Assembly: GCF_014697545.1 (NCBI RefSeq)
Contig: NZ_JACJSA010000003.1
Location: 463,060-527,059 of the forward strand
Reading direction: 5' to 3'
DNA: 64,000 nucleotides
Source of the DNA: Oscillatoria sp. FACHB-1407
Lineage (GTDB): Bacteria > Cyanobacteriota > Cyanobacteriia > Elainellales > Elainellaceae
Below, piece by piece: positions 44,880 through 52,777 of this stretch. Position 1 is the stretch's first letter, and every line of letters begins with the position of its first letter. Under the pieces are notes generated by a model. It was not told the origin of the DNA, did not search any database, and saw only the letters and a program-made list of their open reading frames with translations. Position numbers and translations under genes: made by a program.

Positions 44880-45689
44880 CTAAAGAATTTCTGCCACGAC
44901 CAAACCAGTCGCGACCAGGAGCGTAAACACTAAACCAGCCCCGCTCCAGGTGTTTAAGGTTGCTGGGGATGAGGTTGGACTCGCATAAACTGGGTGAACT
45001 TTAAATTTTTCGCTACCATACCCTCGCAGTCGCATAGCTTTGTAAATTCTTTCGGATTGCTCATAGCTCCGCACGAGCAATGTTCCGGCAAGCGACGCCA
45101 GAAGTCGCAACTCATGCAAATCAGGCACAAAGGGCAGACGTTTTGTTCGAGACGACTTACCAAATCCTCTCAGCCGCATAGCCTGCTGCATCGTACTGAG
45201 ATTGGCAGCAATGTCATAAAGATAGCGATAGGTCAGCAGTGTCATGTCAGCAATCAAACTGGGTAAACCAAGCGATCGCATTGTCTTGACAAACGTCAGG
45301 AAAGGCGTTGTGCCCATCAAAATGAGCGCAGTTGTAATGATCGCCAGAAACCGACCAACCACCAGCAGCATTGCCAAAATGCCCTCCTGCCGCAGGGTCA
45401 ACGCCCCCCATTGCCAGATCACCGTCTCCCCAGAGAAAAACGGCAGCAGCAAAATCACTCCCAGCAAAAAGAAACCGGGATAGCGCAACCGACTCAACAA
45501 AAAGGAGAGTGGCATTTTGGAGAGGAGATAGAGAACAGCGGCGATCGCTAACACCACAGGCACTAACCGCAGATCCTTGACGGAGGCAAACGCGAAGATC
45601 AGCACCAGCAAGCCAATCAGCTTAAATCGGGGTTCCCAACGGTGCAACGGTGAATCCAAATAGGCATATTCATCTAATTCAAATCTCAT
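44880..45689 (-). CDS. cbiQ: ECF transmembrane coupling protein (CbiQ/NikQ)
   Basis: 269 residues with about five helices. The two cytoplasmic coupling motifs that grip the ATPase are visible as QAMRLRGFGKSSRTK and KAMRLRGYGSEKFK (the A-R-G loops). It lies 3 bp after CbiM and 15 bp before CbiO. Confidence 0.9.
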   Translation of the reverse strand: MRFELDEYAYLDSPLHRWEPRFKLIGLLVLIFAFASVKDLRLVPVVLAIAAVLYLLSKMPLSFLLSRLRYPGFFLLGVILLLPFFSGETVIWQWGALTLRQEGILAMLLVVGRFLAIITTALILMGTTPFLTFVKTMRSLGLPSLIADMTLLTYRYLYDIAANLSTMQQAMRLRGFGKSSRTKRLPFVPDLHELRLLASLAGTLLVRSYEQSERIYKAMRLRGYGSEKFKVHPVYASPTSSPATLNTWSGAGLVFTLLVATGLVVAEIL

Positions 45690-45692
45690 GCA

Positions 45693-46343
45693 TTACCCTC
45701 GCCGCTCGATTAGTTCTGGTTTCACCCGTTGCAAAAACAGGACTAATAGCAGCGTAAAAGTGCCCTCAATCAGCATCAGTGGCAGGTGAGCCAGCGTCAG
45801 CCCATAAACCGCTGCTTGTTCCGTTTGAGCGTCAAATCCAGACGGAATGTTAGTAACCACCAGGAAAAAGAAAATTACGGCTGAAAGTCCTAAACCCAGT
45901 GCCCCAGCAAGAAATGCAAATACGTTAGTTGCTAATTTCTTACCCAACTTTTGCCTGAAGGCATGACGCACTTGAAAGATGTGATACGCCGCTAAGGCTG
46001 GAATGCCCATCATTACCGCATCTACCCCCAGGGTTGTCAATCCACCATGCCCAAACATAATCGCTTGAAAAAACAAACCCACCAGAATGGCAGGAAAGGC
46101 AAAATAACCCAACACACAGCCCAGCAACCCATTCAGCACGAGATGAACACTGGAAGGCGGGACAGGAATGTTAATCGAAGACGCAATAAAGAAGGCAGCC
46201 GTCAGCAAGGAAGCTTTGGGTAGTTCTTCAGTTGGGTCTTTCAGCCGATTGATCTGGCGCAGTGAATACCACGCCACAGGAGCGGCGATCGCATACCCCG
46301 CAATGCACACTGAAGCTGGGAGAATACCATCGGGAATGTGCAT
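45693..46343 (-). CDS. cbiM: Ni/Co ECF substrate-specific component CbiM/NikM
   Basis: 216 residues from the ATG at 46343. It begins MHIPDGILPASVC; in CbiM/NikM the free N-terminus and His2 coordinate the metal, which fixes this start rather than the longer open frame. A further conserved stretch is PVPPSSVHLVLNGLLG, plus GHGGLTTLGVDAVMMG. About six or seven helices. Cobalt versus nickel cannot be settled from sequence. Confidence 0.93.
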   Translation of the reverse strand: MHIPDGILPASVCIAGYAIAAPVAWYSLRQINRLKDPTEELPKASLLTAAFFIASSINIPVPPSSVHLVLNGLLGCVLGYFAFPAILVGLFFQAIMFGHGGLTTLGVDAVMMGIPALAAYHIFQVRHAFRQKLGKKLATNVFAFLAGALGLGLSAVIFFFLVVTNIPSGFDAQTEQAAVYGLTLAHLPLMLIEGTFTLLLVLFLQRVKPELIERRG

Positions 46344-46345
46344 CG

Positions 46346-46831
46346 CTATTTTTTCCTGGCGATAAAGAACAAAGCTGTGCCAACAAACCCCCAAATCACG
46401 GAAGCTGCCATGAGCCCCTTCTGGGGCAGCGAGAGGTTGTCGCCGATGCCGGATGCAATCTGGCTGTTTGACTCGCCATTTGTTGTCGTGTCGCCCAACA
46501 CTCCTGATTCCCCACCGATGGGAATAATCAAGATCTCGCCATGTCCCGCCTGCCTGACCTGTACTTCCCAATTTCCAGGGATCGAGGAGTCAGGTACAAA
46601 TACAAAGCGACCCGATTCATCGGCAGTCCCTTTCAGCCAGGGGGTAGATGGATCGTCTGGAGAATACACAGACACTTGAGCCTCTGCCATCGGTTCGCCA
46701 CTATCGTAGTTAGCCTGAAGGGCGATCGCTTGAGCCGCCTCATAGGTAATGCCAACTCCATGGGCGATCGCCTTCACCTGCCAACCTACAACCGAAATCA
46801 GGGCTAGAGGAATCACAAACGTTCGTTTCAT
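46346..46831 (-). CDS. Accessory NikL/CbiN-like exported protein of Ni/Co importer
   Basis: 161 residues from the ATG at 46831, which overlaps the lipoprotein stop (ATGA) and so fixes the start. Signal helix (FVIPLALISVVGWQVKAIA), a carboxypeptidase-regulatory-like beta domain beginning HGVGITYEAAQAIALQANYD (the His after the signal may bind metal), and a C-terminal helix (LMAASVIWGFVGTALFFIAR). It matches the NikL-type extra subunit of nickel ECF systems and lies 2 bp before CbiM. Confidence 0.75.
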   Translation of the reverse strand: MKRTFVIPLALISVVGWQVKAIAHGVGITYEAAQAIALQANYDSGEPMAEAQVSVYSPDDPSTPWLKGTADESGRFVFVPDSSIPGNWEVQVRQAGHGEILIIPIGGESGVLGDTTTNGESNSQIASGIGDNLSLPQKGLMAASVIWGFVGTALFFIARKK

Positions 46832-47700
46832 GTCGCTAACCGTGTCTCCTCGCAATGCCCTTCCCCAACATGACCCAGGCTCGGCAAAATTTCGATCAAT
46901 GTGTTGTAGTCCTCTGCCGAAAGATTCTGTTCCAGGTCAGACGTATCCGCTGTGAGTTCGCCCCCTTCAGCCAGATCGGCTAACGGCTGAAAGCCTAAAG
47001 CACCCGTATTAATCTCGTCCTCAGGAGGGGCATCCCCATCTCCAAATAAATGATCAAAGTGGAACGTTGCCTCTAATTCAGCCGTTCCACCTGGTTCTAA
47101 AATGCCCTTGCGTTCGTCACCGACAAAGTCACCACAGCTAAACGCTAGCTCTTCGTCTACATTCAGCGTGAAGTTAATCATTTCGCCGCCCTTGGTTGCA
47201 ACTCCCTGAATCACCAGCGCATAACCACTTGCTGGACCACTGGGTGCATTCACCATCTGCCAGGAAAGAGCATTATAGCGACCTGCTGGGGCTTCTATCT
47301 CTTCCACCAGCAATGGCTCTGCGTTTTCATCTCCCTCTGCCAGGTCAATTGTTTTCACCTCCTCAACCGTGACCTGCTGCTTGGCTTGCAGGTCACCACC
47401 CGCTTGCGGGTCGTAAGGCGGATCAGTTTGATAAGCCGTTAAATCAGCCAGATTCACATAAAGATGTTCAAAGCTAATCTCCCAACCATCCTTGGACACA
47501 AAGCCTTGCCGAACAAAGTCTTCTCCATTAGCCCGAATTTGTAGAGTTCCTGTTTCTCCTGCTGCTTCAGCCTCCGGGGATGTTGATGTTGTCTGTTCCG
47601 TTTCGGGGGTTGTCGCTTGCGGAGTACTACCCGCACAAGCCTGAAGCAAGCCTGGCAGAATGAGAAACAACGCTGCCAGCTTCAAAGAGTGCTTTTTCAT
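46828..47700 (-). CDS. Lipoprotein opening the Ni/Co importer operon
   Basis: 290 residues with a lipobox LLQAC (lipidated Cys22) and a Ser/Thr/Glu-rich linker (25-50). The folded part has WEISFEHLYVNLADLTAYQT, EEIEAPAGRYNALSW, FSCGDFVGDERKG and FHFDHLFGDGDAPPEDE, the last rich in His and Asp and a plausible metal site. It is the first gene of the operon and overlaps the next by 4 bp. It could deliver or sense Ni/Co at the outer face of the membrane (inference). Confidence 0.75.
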   Translation of the reverse strand: MKKHSLKLAALFLILPGLLQACAGSTPQATTPETEQTTSTSPEAEAAGETGTLQIRANGEDFVRQGFVSKDGWEISFEHLYVNLADLTAYQTDPPYDPQAGGDLQAKQQVTVEEVKTIDLAEGDENAEPLLVEEIEAPAGRYNALSWQMVNAPSGPASGYALVIQGVATKGGEMINFTLNVDEELAFSCGDFVGDERKGILEPGGTAELEATFHFDHLFGDGDAPPEDEINTGALGFQPLADLAEGGELTADTSDLEQNLSAEDYNTLIEILPSLGHVGEGHCEETRLAT

Positions 47701-48164
47701 ACCAAAATATTGACCCTACTGTCTGATTGACGGAAACGTTAGTTCTGTGGCCTAAACGGCTGACATTTGGCTGCTGAAGTAAAATCTGGTTCTTGCTTCT
47801 AACGAATAGCCTTTATGTTGCCACTGGCTGATGCAAGCACAGTTCTACACGGATTGGTTCAGGTTTTGCTCAAGTGACTGTCAGCCGCATCAGTAAGCAA
47901 TCCATTAAGCGGGAGTTACACCAGATCAGTAAACGTCTCTTGCTATGAGAATTCAATCCTCACTGGGGGGATGTAACCGTAGATTTAATAAGGATTTAAG
48001 AGTTCATGCTCAGCAAGACTCACGTCTCTCGGTGTCAAACCGTTGTTGACCTGCCCTGTATGATGACTACGGCCTCATCTCAAATGATGGATTTAAAGGG
48101 ATTTACCTCTAGACTTTGACCTTCTTCACAAGGTATTATTAGAAACTGTGTCTTTGGCAGTCCT
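47701..48164. other. Divergent spacer between the Ni/Co operon and rplS
   Basis: 464 bp containing the promoters of both divergent units. I looked for a cobalamin riboswitch before the metal importer and did not find its GGTG/CCCGC/B12-box pattern in the right order. GCCACTGGC at about 47820 is isolated. No other structure supported. Confidence 0.4.
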
Positions 48165-48527
48165 ATGAACGCTCAAGAAATTATCCGCTCCATTGAAGCG
48201 GAGCAACTGAAAGATAATCTGCCCATCATTCACGTCGGTGACACCGTCAAAGTTGGCGTTGTCATTCAAGAAGGTGGCAAAGAACGGGTACAGCCCTATG
48301 AAGGTACAGTCATTGCAAAGCGCAATGGTGGTATCAACGAAACGATTACTGTCCGGCGGATTTTTCAAGGCGTTGGGGTTGAGCGGGTATTCCTGCTTCA
48401 TTCACCTCGTGTCGCCAGCATCCAGATTATTCGTCGAGGTATGGCACGTCGAGCGAAGCTCTACTACCTCCGCGATCGCGTTGGTAAAGCAACTCGCTTG
48501 AAACAACGGTTCGATCGCGCCTTATAA
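48165..48527 (+). CDS. rplS: 50S ribosomal protein L19
   Basis: 120 residues with the L19 core: [26 protein letters not shown], then [18 protein letters not shown] and [20 protein letters not shown]. It stabilises the 30S-50S interface. First of the cluster rplS-trnW-secE-nusG-rplK-rplA-rplJ-rplL. Confidence 0.97.
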   Translation: MNAQEIIRSIEAEQLKDNLPIIHVGDTVKVGVVIQEGGKERVQPYEGTVIAKRNGGINETITVRRIFQGVGVERVFLLHSPRVASIQIIRRGMARRAKLYYLRDRVGKATRLKQRFDRAL

Positions 48528-48582
48528 GAGTGTCTATACCTGCTAAACTGGGTAAGAATCGCTGAGTATCCTCTCAGCTTTT

Positions 48583-48655
48583 GCGTCCTTAGTTCAGTTG
48601 GTAGAACGCAGGTCTCCAAAACCTGATGTCGGGGGTTCGAGTCCTCCAGGGCGCG
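48583..48655 (+). tRNA. trnW: tRNA-Trp (CCA)
   Basis: A 73-nt cloverleaf: acceptor GCGTCCT (48583-48589) pairs with AGGGCGC (48648-48654) with one G-U; anticodon CCA in AGGTCTCCAAAACCT; T arm GGGGGTTCGAGTCCTCC. No CCA encoded. Its place between rplS and secE is conserved in cyanobacteria. Confidence 0.95.
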
Positions 48656-48908
48656 CTTAGAGAGCTATGCTTGTTGCCCTCTACCCAGTTTATCTACTGC
48701 CTTTGGATCGTTTTCCGAATGTTATGATGAAAAAGCTCTGTTTTAAGGGCTTTAGAGGGGTTGAGACGGATTGTTCTTTCTTTAAGAGGATGCATCTGTC
48801 AATAACTACCCTGAGTTTTTAAGGCGACGGCACAGGTTGGAATAGCTTCCCACAGAAGCTTACGTTTGTTGTTTATGGTTTAACACTCCAATTTAGGAGC
48901 AAGTCATC

Positions 48909-49160
48909 GTGGCGAAGAAGGACGAAACAGAGACAAAGACAGAGGCTAAAGAGCCGAAAGCATCGCAAGATGCTCAGCCGGGATTTAGCGTCACGACCTT
49001 TCTGCAAGGCACAAAGGAAGAACTGGATAAGGTGGTCTGGCCCAGCCGTCAGCAACTGATCAGTGAATCTTTTGCGGTCATTCTCATGGTGACTCTCTCT
49101 GCAACCCTGATTTACTTAGTTGACAAGCTCTTCAGTTGGGGAGCTACAAAGGTGTTCTGA
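48909..49160 (+). CDS. secE: Preprotein translocase subunit SecE
   Basis: 83 residues from a GTG start with AGGAG 11 bp upstream. A charged Lys/Glu-rich head is followed by FLQGTKEELDKVVWPSRQQL and a single membrane helix (about 50-72), the minimal SecE form. It clamps SecY in the Sec translocon. Its stop overlaps the nusG start (TGATG). Confidence 0.93.
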   Translation: MAKKDETETKTEAKEPKASQDAQPGFSVTTFLQGTKEELDKVVWPSRQQLISESFAVILMVTLSATLIYLVDKLFSWGATKVF

Positions 49161-49789
49161 TGATTGCCTCAGACGAATCCGACAATGTAATGTCCCCTGA
49201 TGAAGATAACGAAGAGAATCTCCATCAGGCTTCTCGCTGGTATGCGGTTCAAGTTGCATCGGGTTGTGAAAATCGGGTCAAGCTAAACCTTGAACAGCGA
49301 ATTGAAACGCTCGACGTGGCAAACCGGATTTTGCAGATCGAAATCCCCCAAACCCCTATTCTGAAACCCCAAAAGGGTACGAAGCCTAAGGAAGGTAGCG
49401 AAAAAGTCTTTCCTGGCTATGTTTTAGTGCGGATGGTGATGGATGATGACACCTGGCAGGTGGTCAAAAATACTCCCAACGTCATTAACTTTGTAGGAGC
49501 CGAGCAAAAACGGCGGTATGGACGGGGTCGAGGGCATGTTAAGCCTATGCCTCTTTCTGCATCTGAGGTGGAGCGTATCTTCAAACAAGCACAGGAACAG
49601 AAGCCAATCATCAAAATCGATATGGCGGCTGGTGACAAAATTTTGGTGCTCTCTGGTCCTTTCAAAGATTTTGAAGGCGAGGTCATTGAGGTCAGCCCAG
49701 AACGTAGCAAGTTGAAGGCGTTGCTCTCTATCTTCGGGCGCGATACTCCAGTTGAGCTGGAATTTAATCAGGTTCAAAAGCAGAGTTAG
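49160..49789 (+). CDS. nusG: Transcription elongation factor NusG
   Basis: 209 residues from the ATG at 49160 that overlaps the secE stop; the frame opens further to a TTG at 49136. NGN domain: RWYAVQVASGCENRVK, FPGYVLVRMVMDDDTWQVV; KOW domain: GDKILVLSGPFKDFEGEV. An acidic head of about 25 residues precedes the NGN domain. Confidence 0.96.
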   Translation: MIASDESDNVMSPDEDNEENLHQASRWYAVQVASGCENRVKLNLEQRIETLDVANRILQIEIPQTPILKPQKGTKPKEGSEKVFPGYVLVRMVMDDDTWQVVKNTPNVINFVGAEQKRRYGRGRGHVKPMPLSASEVERIFKQAQEQKPIIKIDMAAGDKILVLSGPFKDFEGEVIEVSPERSKLKALLSIFGRDTPVELEFNQVQKQS

Positions 49790-49795
49790 TGAATC

Positions 49796-50221
49796 ATGGC
49801 AAAGAAAGTTGTTGCGATTATTAAGTTAGCGATTACGGCTGGGAAGGCAAACCCGGCTCCTCCGATTGGTCCTGCTTTGGGTCAACACGGGGTCAACATC
49901 ATGATGTTTTGCAAGGAATATAACGCTAGAACGGCTGATCAAGCGGGTCTAGTCATCCCAGTTGAAATCTCAGTGTATGAAGACCGGAGCTTTACGTTTG
50001 TACTGAAGACTCCTCCTGCCTCTGTCTTGATTAAGAAGGCAGCCGGGATTGAGTCTGGTTCGGGAGAGCCTAACAAGAAGAAAGTTGGTTCCATTAGCAG
50101 AACCCAATTGCGCGAGATTGCTCAAACCAAACTGCCTGACCTTAACGCTAATGACGTTGAGGCAGCAATGAAGATCGTTGAGGGCACTGCCCGTAACATG
50201 GGTGTTACAATTACAGGCTGA
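49796..50221 (+). CDS. rplK: 50S ribosomal protein L11
   Basis: 141 residues, the usual length. Motifs include [38 protein letters not shown] and the C-terminal rRNA-binding domain with [17 protein letters not shown]. Follows nusG by 6 bp. Confidence 0.98.
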   Translation: MAKKVVAIIKLAITAGKANPAPPIGPALGQHGVNIMMFCKEYNARTADQAGLVIPVEISVYEDRSFTFVLKTPPASVLIKKAAGIESGSGEPNKKKVGSISRTQLREIAQTKLPDLNANDVEAAMKIVEGTARNMGVTITG

Positions 50222-50321
50222 GGATTACACTTCACCTGAAATTACTCATTTCATTTTTCAGTCAATAAACTTTTAGTGGGGGAGAGGCGATCGCCTCGTG
50301 ATAACCCCAGGGGATGAAATT

Positions 50322-51038
50322 ATGACCAAGAAAGTATCACGTCGCTTGCAAGAGCTACAGAAAAAAGTGGAAGAGCGGGCATATGAACCGTTAGAGGCCT
50401 TGCAACTCCTGAAGGAAACTGCCACTGCAAAGTTTCCCGAATCAGCCGAAGCTCATATTCGTTTGGGAATTGATCCCAAGTACACAGACCAACAGTTGCG
50501 GACAACCGTTGCCCTGCCCAAGGGAACCGGGCAAGTCATCCGAGTAGCGGTGATTGCGCGAGGTGAAAAAGTCACCGAAGCGACTAACTCTGGAGCAGAC
50601 ATTTCCGGCTCTGAAGAACTGATTGACGAAATCCAAAAGGGCATGATGGATTTTGATGTCCTGGTTGCTACTCCTGACATGATGCCTCAGGTTGCGAAGC
50701 TGGGTCGTTTGCTTGGTCCTCGTGGTTTGATGCCATCTCCCAAAGGCGGCACTGTAACCTTCGATATTGCTCAAGCCATTTCTGAATTCAAAGCTGGTAA
50801 ATTGGAATTCCGTGCCGATCGCTCTGGTATCGTCCACGTTATGTTTGGCAAAGCAACCTTCACTCCTGAAGACCTGCTGGTGAATCTGAAAGCTTTGCAG
50901 GAAACGATCGATCGCAACCGCCCCTCTGGAGCGAAGGGGCGTTACTGGCGAACCGTTTATGTATCTGCTACGATGGGACCTTCCATTCAAGTTGATATCA
51001 ACTCACTCCGCGACTTGAAATTGAGTGATGCAGCTTAG
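50322..51038 (+). CDS. rplA: 50S ribosomal protein L1
   Basis: 238 residues from the ATG at 50322, the expected L1 length, with GGGGATG upstream; the frame opens further to 50298. Signature [18 protein letters not shown] and [15 protein letters not shown]1 binds 23S rRNA and, as in other bacteria, can regulate its own operon. Confidence 0.97.
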   Translation: MTKKVSRRLQELQKKVEERAYEPLEALQLLKETATAKFPESAEAHIRLGIDPKYTDQQLRTTVALPKGTGQVIRVAVIARGEKVTEATNSGADISGSEELIDEIQKGMMDFDVLVATPDMMPQVAKLGRLLGPRGLMPSPKGGTVTFDIAQAISEFKAGKLEFRADRSGIVHVMFGKATFTPEDLLVNLKALQETIDRNRPSGAKGRYWRTVYVSATMGPSIQVDINSLRDLKLSDAA

Positions 51039-51119
51039 ACATTTAGAGCTGGCTCAACTTATGACTCGGTTTGCTCATACAACATCTCAGCGTTTGCTGG
51101 AGGAATAAGTTTGTAACAT

Positions 51120-51275
51120 GCCTCACAACTAAATACGCCAAGCCGGAGACAGCAGGTGCGATAAGCTTAATACCCTGCCGAGGTTTGCTCATTACGATCC
51201 CCAAAGATCTAGAAAGTTGTTTGGGCGTGAGTGCAAAACATCGAAACCCCGGTTCTTATGACTGGGGTTTTTGTT
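51120..51275 (+). promoter_or_regulatory. Ribosomal L10 leader
   Basis: The 312-bp gap before rplJ contains the core AGACAGCAGGTGCGATAAGC and TAATACCCTGCCGAGG, matching the conserved L10 leader bound by the L10(L12) complex. It is followed by an attenuator hairpin at 51244-51272. Together these indicate autogenous control of rplJ-rplL. Boundaries are approximate. Confidence 0.82.
51244..51272 (+). terminator. Attenuator terminator in the L10 leader
   Basis: AAACCCCGGT (51244-51253) pairs with ACTGGGGTTT (51261-51270), one G-U, loop TCTTATG, with the T-run TTTTT at 51268-51272. Positioned after the L10 leader core and before rplJ, as an attenuator should be. Confidence 0.8.
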
Positions 51276-51350
51276 TGGTTGATGGGATTGGCGTAGAGGC
51301 AGATTTGATTTCAGGATAGGAACCCAACCATTAAGGAGGTGAGATAAGGA

Positions 51351-51884
51351 ATGGGAAGAACACTTGAAAATAAGCAGGACATTGTTGCTGAGCTAAAAGA
51401 AAGCTTGAGCCAAGCCCAGCTTGCCATTGTGATCGACTACAAAGGTCTGTCCGTTGCGGAAATTACGGATCTGCGTAAGCGGCTGCGTCCGACAGGTACT
51501 GAGTGTAAGGTCACTAAGAACACGTTGATGCGTCTTGCGTCAGACAGTGATTCTAAGTGGCAACCGATTAGAGAATTCTGCAAAGAGTCCTCTGCGTTTT
51601 TGCTTGTCAAGGATGATGTGGCTGGAGCGATCAAAGCCTATCAAGACTTTCAGAGAGCGTCTAAAAAGACCGCGATTCGCGGTGGCGTGATGGAAGGTCG
51701 GGCTTTGAGCGAAGCCGATGTGAAGGCAATCGGTGACTTGCCCTCGAAAGAGCAACTCATGGGTCAAGTGGCTGGTGCTATCAATGGTGTGGCAACCAAA
51801 TTGGCTGTGGGTATTAAGGAAGTGCCCGGATCGTTGGCGCGTGCTCTACAGGCGATCGCTGACAAAGATAAAGAAGCCGCATAG
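51351..51884 (+). CDS. rplJ: 50S ribosomal protein L10
   Basis: 177 residues. KQDIVAELKESLSQAQLAIVIDYKGL, EITDLRKRLRPTGTECKVTKNTLMRLA and the helical C-terminus that docks L7/L12 dimers are all recognisable. GGAGG at 51337-51341 is the ribosome-binding site. Confidence 0.97.
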   Translation: MGRTLENKQDIVAELKESLSQAQLAIVIDYKGLSVAEITDLRKRLRPTGTECKVTKNTLMRLASDSDSKWQPIREFCKESSAFLLVKDDVAGAIKAYQDFQRASKKTAIRGGVMEGRALSEADVKAIGDLPSKEQLMGQVAGAINGVATKLAVGIKEVPGSLARALQAIADKDKEAA

Positions 51885-51989
51885 AAGCTGTGGTTCGGTT
51901 GGTGTCAATAGCATCAACAATGGCTATTCTGGCTGTTTGCTAATGAATAGCTGACTACCAAACTGATTACTTTTACAGGAGTTAACCTC

Positions 51990-52385
51990 ATGTCTGCTAC
52001 AACTGATGAAATTTTGGAGAAACTTAAGTCGCTGACTTTGTTAGAAGCGGCTGAGTTAGTCAAACAAATTGAAGAAGCCTTTGGCGTTTCTGCGGCTGCT
52101 CCAGTAGGTGGTTTCGCAATGGCTGCTCCCGTTGGTGGTGCGGCTGCTCCCGCTGAGGAAGTGGAAGAACAGACTGAATTTGATGTCATTCTGGAAGAAG
52201 TCCCTGCCGACAAGAAGATTGCGGTATTGAAGGCAGTCCGCGAATTGACTGGTCTGGGTCTGAAAGAAGCCAAAGATTTGGTGGAATCTACTCCCAAGCC
52301 TGTTAAAGAAGGCGTCGCTAAAGAAGCTGCTGAGGAAGCCAAGAAAGCACTCGAAGGTGCAGGCGGCAAAGTCGCTATTAAATAG
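51990..52385 (+). CDS. rplL: 50S ribosomal protein L7/L12
   Basis: 131 residues: N-terminal dimerisation helix ([20 protein letters not shown]), Ala/Pro/Gly hinge, and the C-terminal factor-binding domain ([32 protein letters not shown]). Preceded by AGGAG (51976-51980). Last gene of the ribosomal cluster. Confidence 0.98.
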   Translation: MSATTDEILEKLKSLTLLEAAELVKQIEEAFGVSAAAPVGGFAMAAPVGGAAAPAEEVEEQTEFDVILEEVPADKKIAVLKAVRELTGLGLKEAKDLVESTPKPVKEGVAKEAAEEAKKALEGAGGKVAIK

Positions 52386-52466
52386 TGAATTTGTACTTTT
52401 GCTCATTTTCTAACCAGGCAGATTCCTGGTGCAGCGTCACACCTTAATTTTTAGGATTGTCGGTGT

Positions 52467-52500
52467 AGCGTCTCGCTCACGGCGCGAGCAAGATGCTCGC
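52467..52500. repeat. Paired palindrome repeat, copy 2 of 2
   Basis: AGCGTCTCGCTCAC followed by GCGAGCAAGATGCTCGC (52484-52500), the reverse complement motifs of 35774-35832 with a shorter gap. Confidence 0.7.
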
Positions 52501-52553
52501 ACTACCCCGACTTTATAACTGTGATGCAACACTAGGTTGTCTGTTTGGATAAA

Positions 52554-52598
52554 GCTTCCTGAGTCGCCTCTGTCCCATCGAATGTGGCTACGGCTATA
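52554..52598 (+). repeat. Dispersed non-coding repeat, copy 3 (partial)
   Basis: GCTTCCTGAGTCGCCTCTGT ... CATCGAATGTGGCTACGG, ending CTATA, matches the right half of the copy at 17857-17953 and the reverse complement of 2314-2400. Confidence 0.75.
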
Positions 52599-52614
52599 CC
52601 CTTACAAGAAGCTG

Positions 52615-52643
52615 AAAAAAGCCTCGCATTGCGAGGCTTTTTT
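52615..52643 (+). terminator. Rho-independent terminator of the ribosomal cluster
   Basis: AAAAAAGCCTCGC, loop ATT, GCGAGGCTTTTTT: a perfect 13-bp stem including the A/T runs. It is bidirectional in form and also ends close to the convergent kinase gene. Confidence 0.92.
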
Positions 52644-52777
52644 CGTATACCGCATTCGATGTCATACCAATTTGAATTGGCTTCGCTGCACATGATTCCG
52701 TAAGGGCGTTTCGCGAAACGCCCCTACCCAGTGATCGGCCACAATCAAACATTAAATCGGTATCAGATGAAACCAAT

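Larger units (their letters stand above)
52386..52777. other. Spacer after rplL with terminator and repeats
   Basis: 392 bp that hold the paired palindrome repeat (52467-52500), the third dispersed repeat copy (52554-52598), the strong rplL terminator (52615-52643) and a GGGCGTTTCGCGAAACGCCC hairpin near 52705. No gene. Confidence 0.55.

Noticed and set aside
47701..48164. Possible cobalamin riboswitch before the Ni/Co importer
   Set aside because: Only an isolated GCCACTGG is present, in the wrong orientation and without the other conserved elements.
49417..49777. Antisense frames over nusG
   Set aside because: Shadows of a confident nusG gene.
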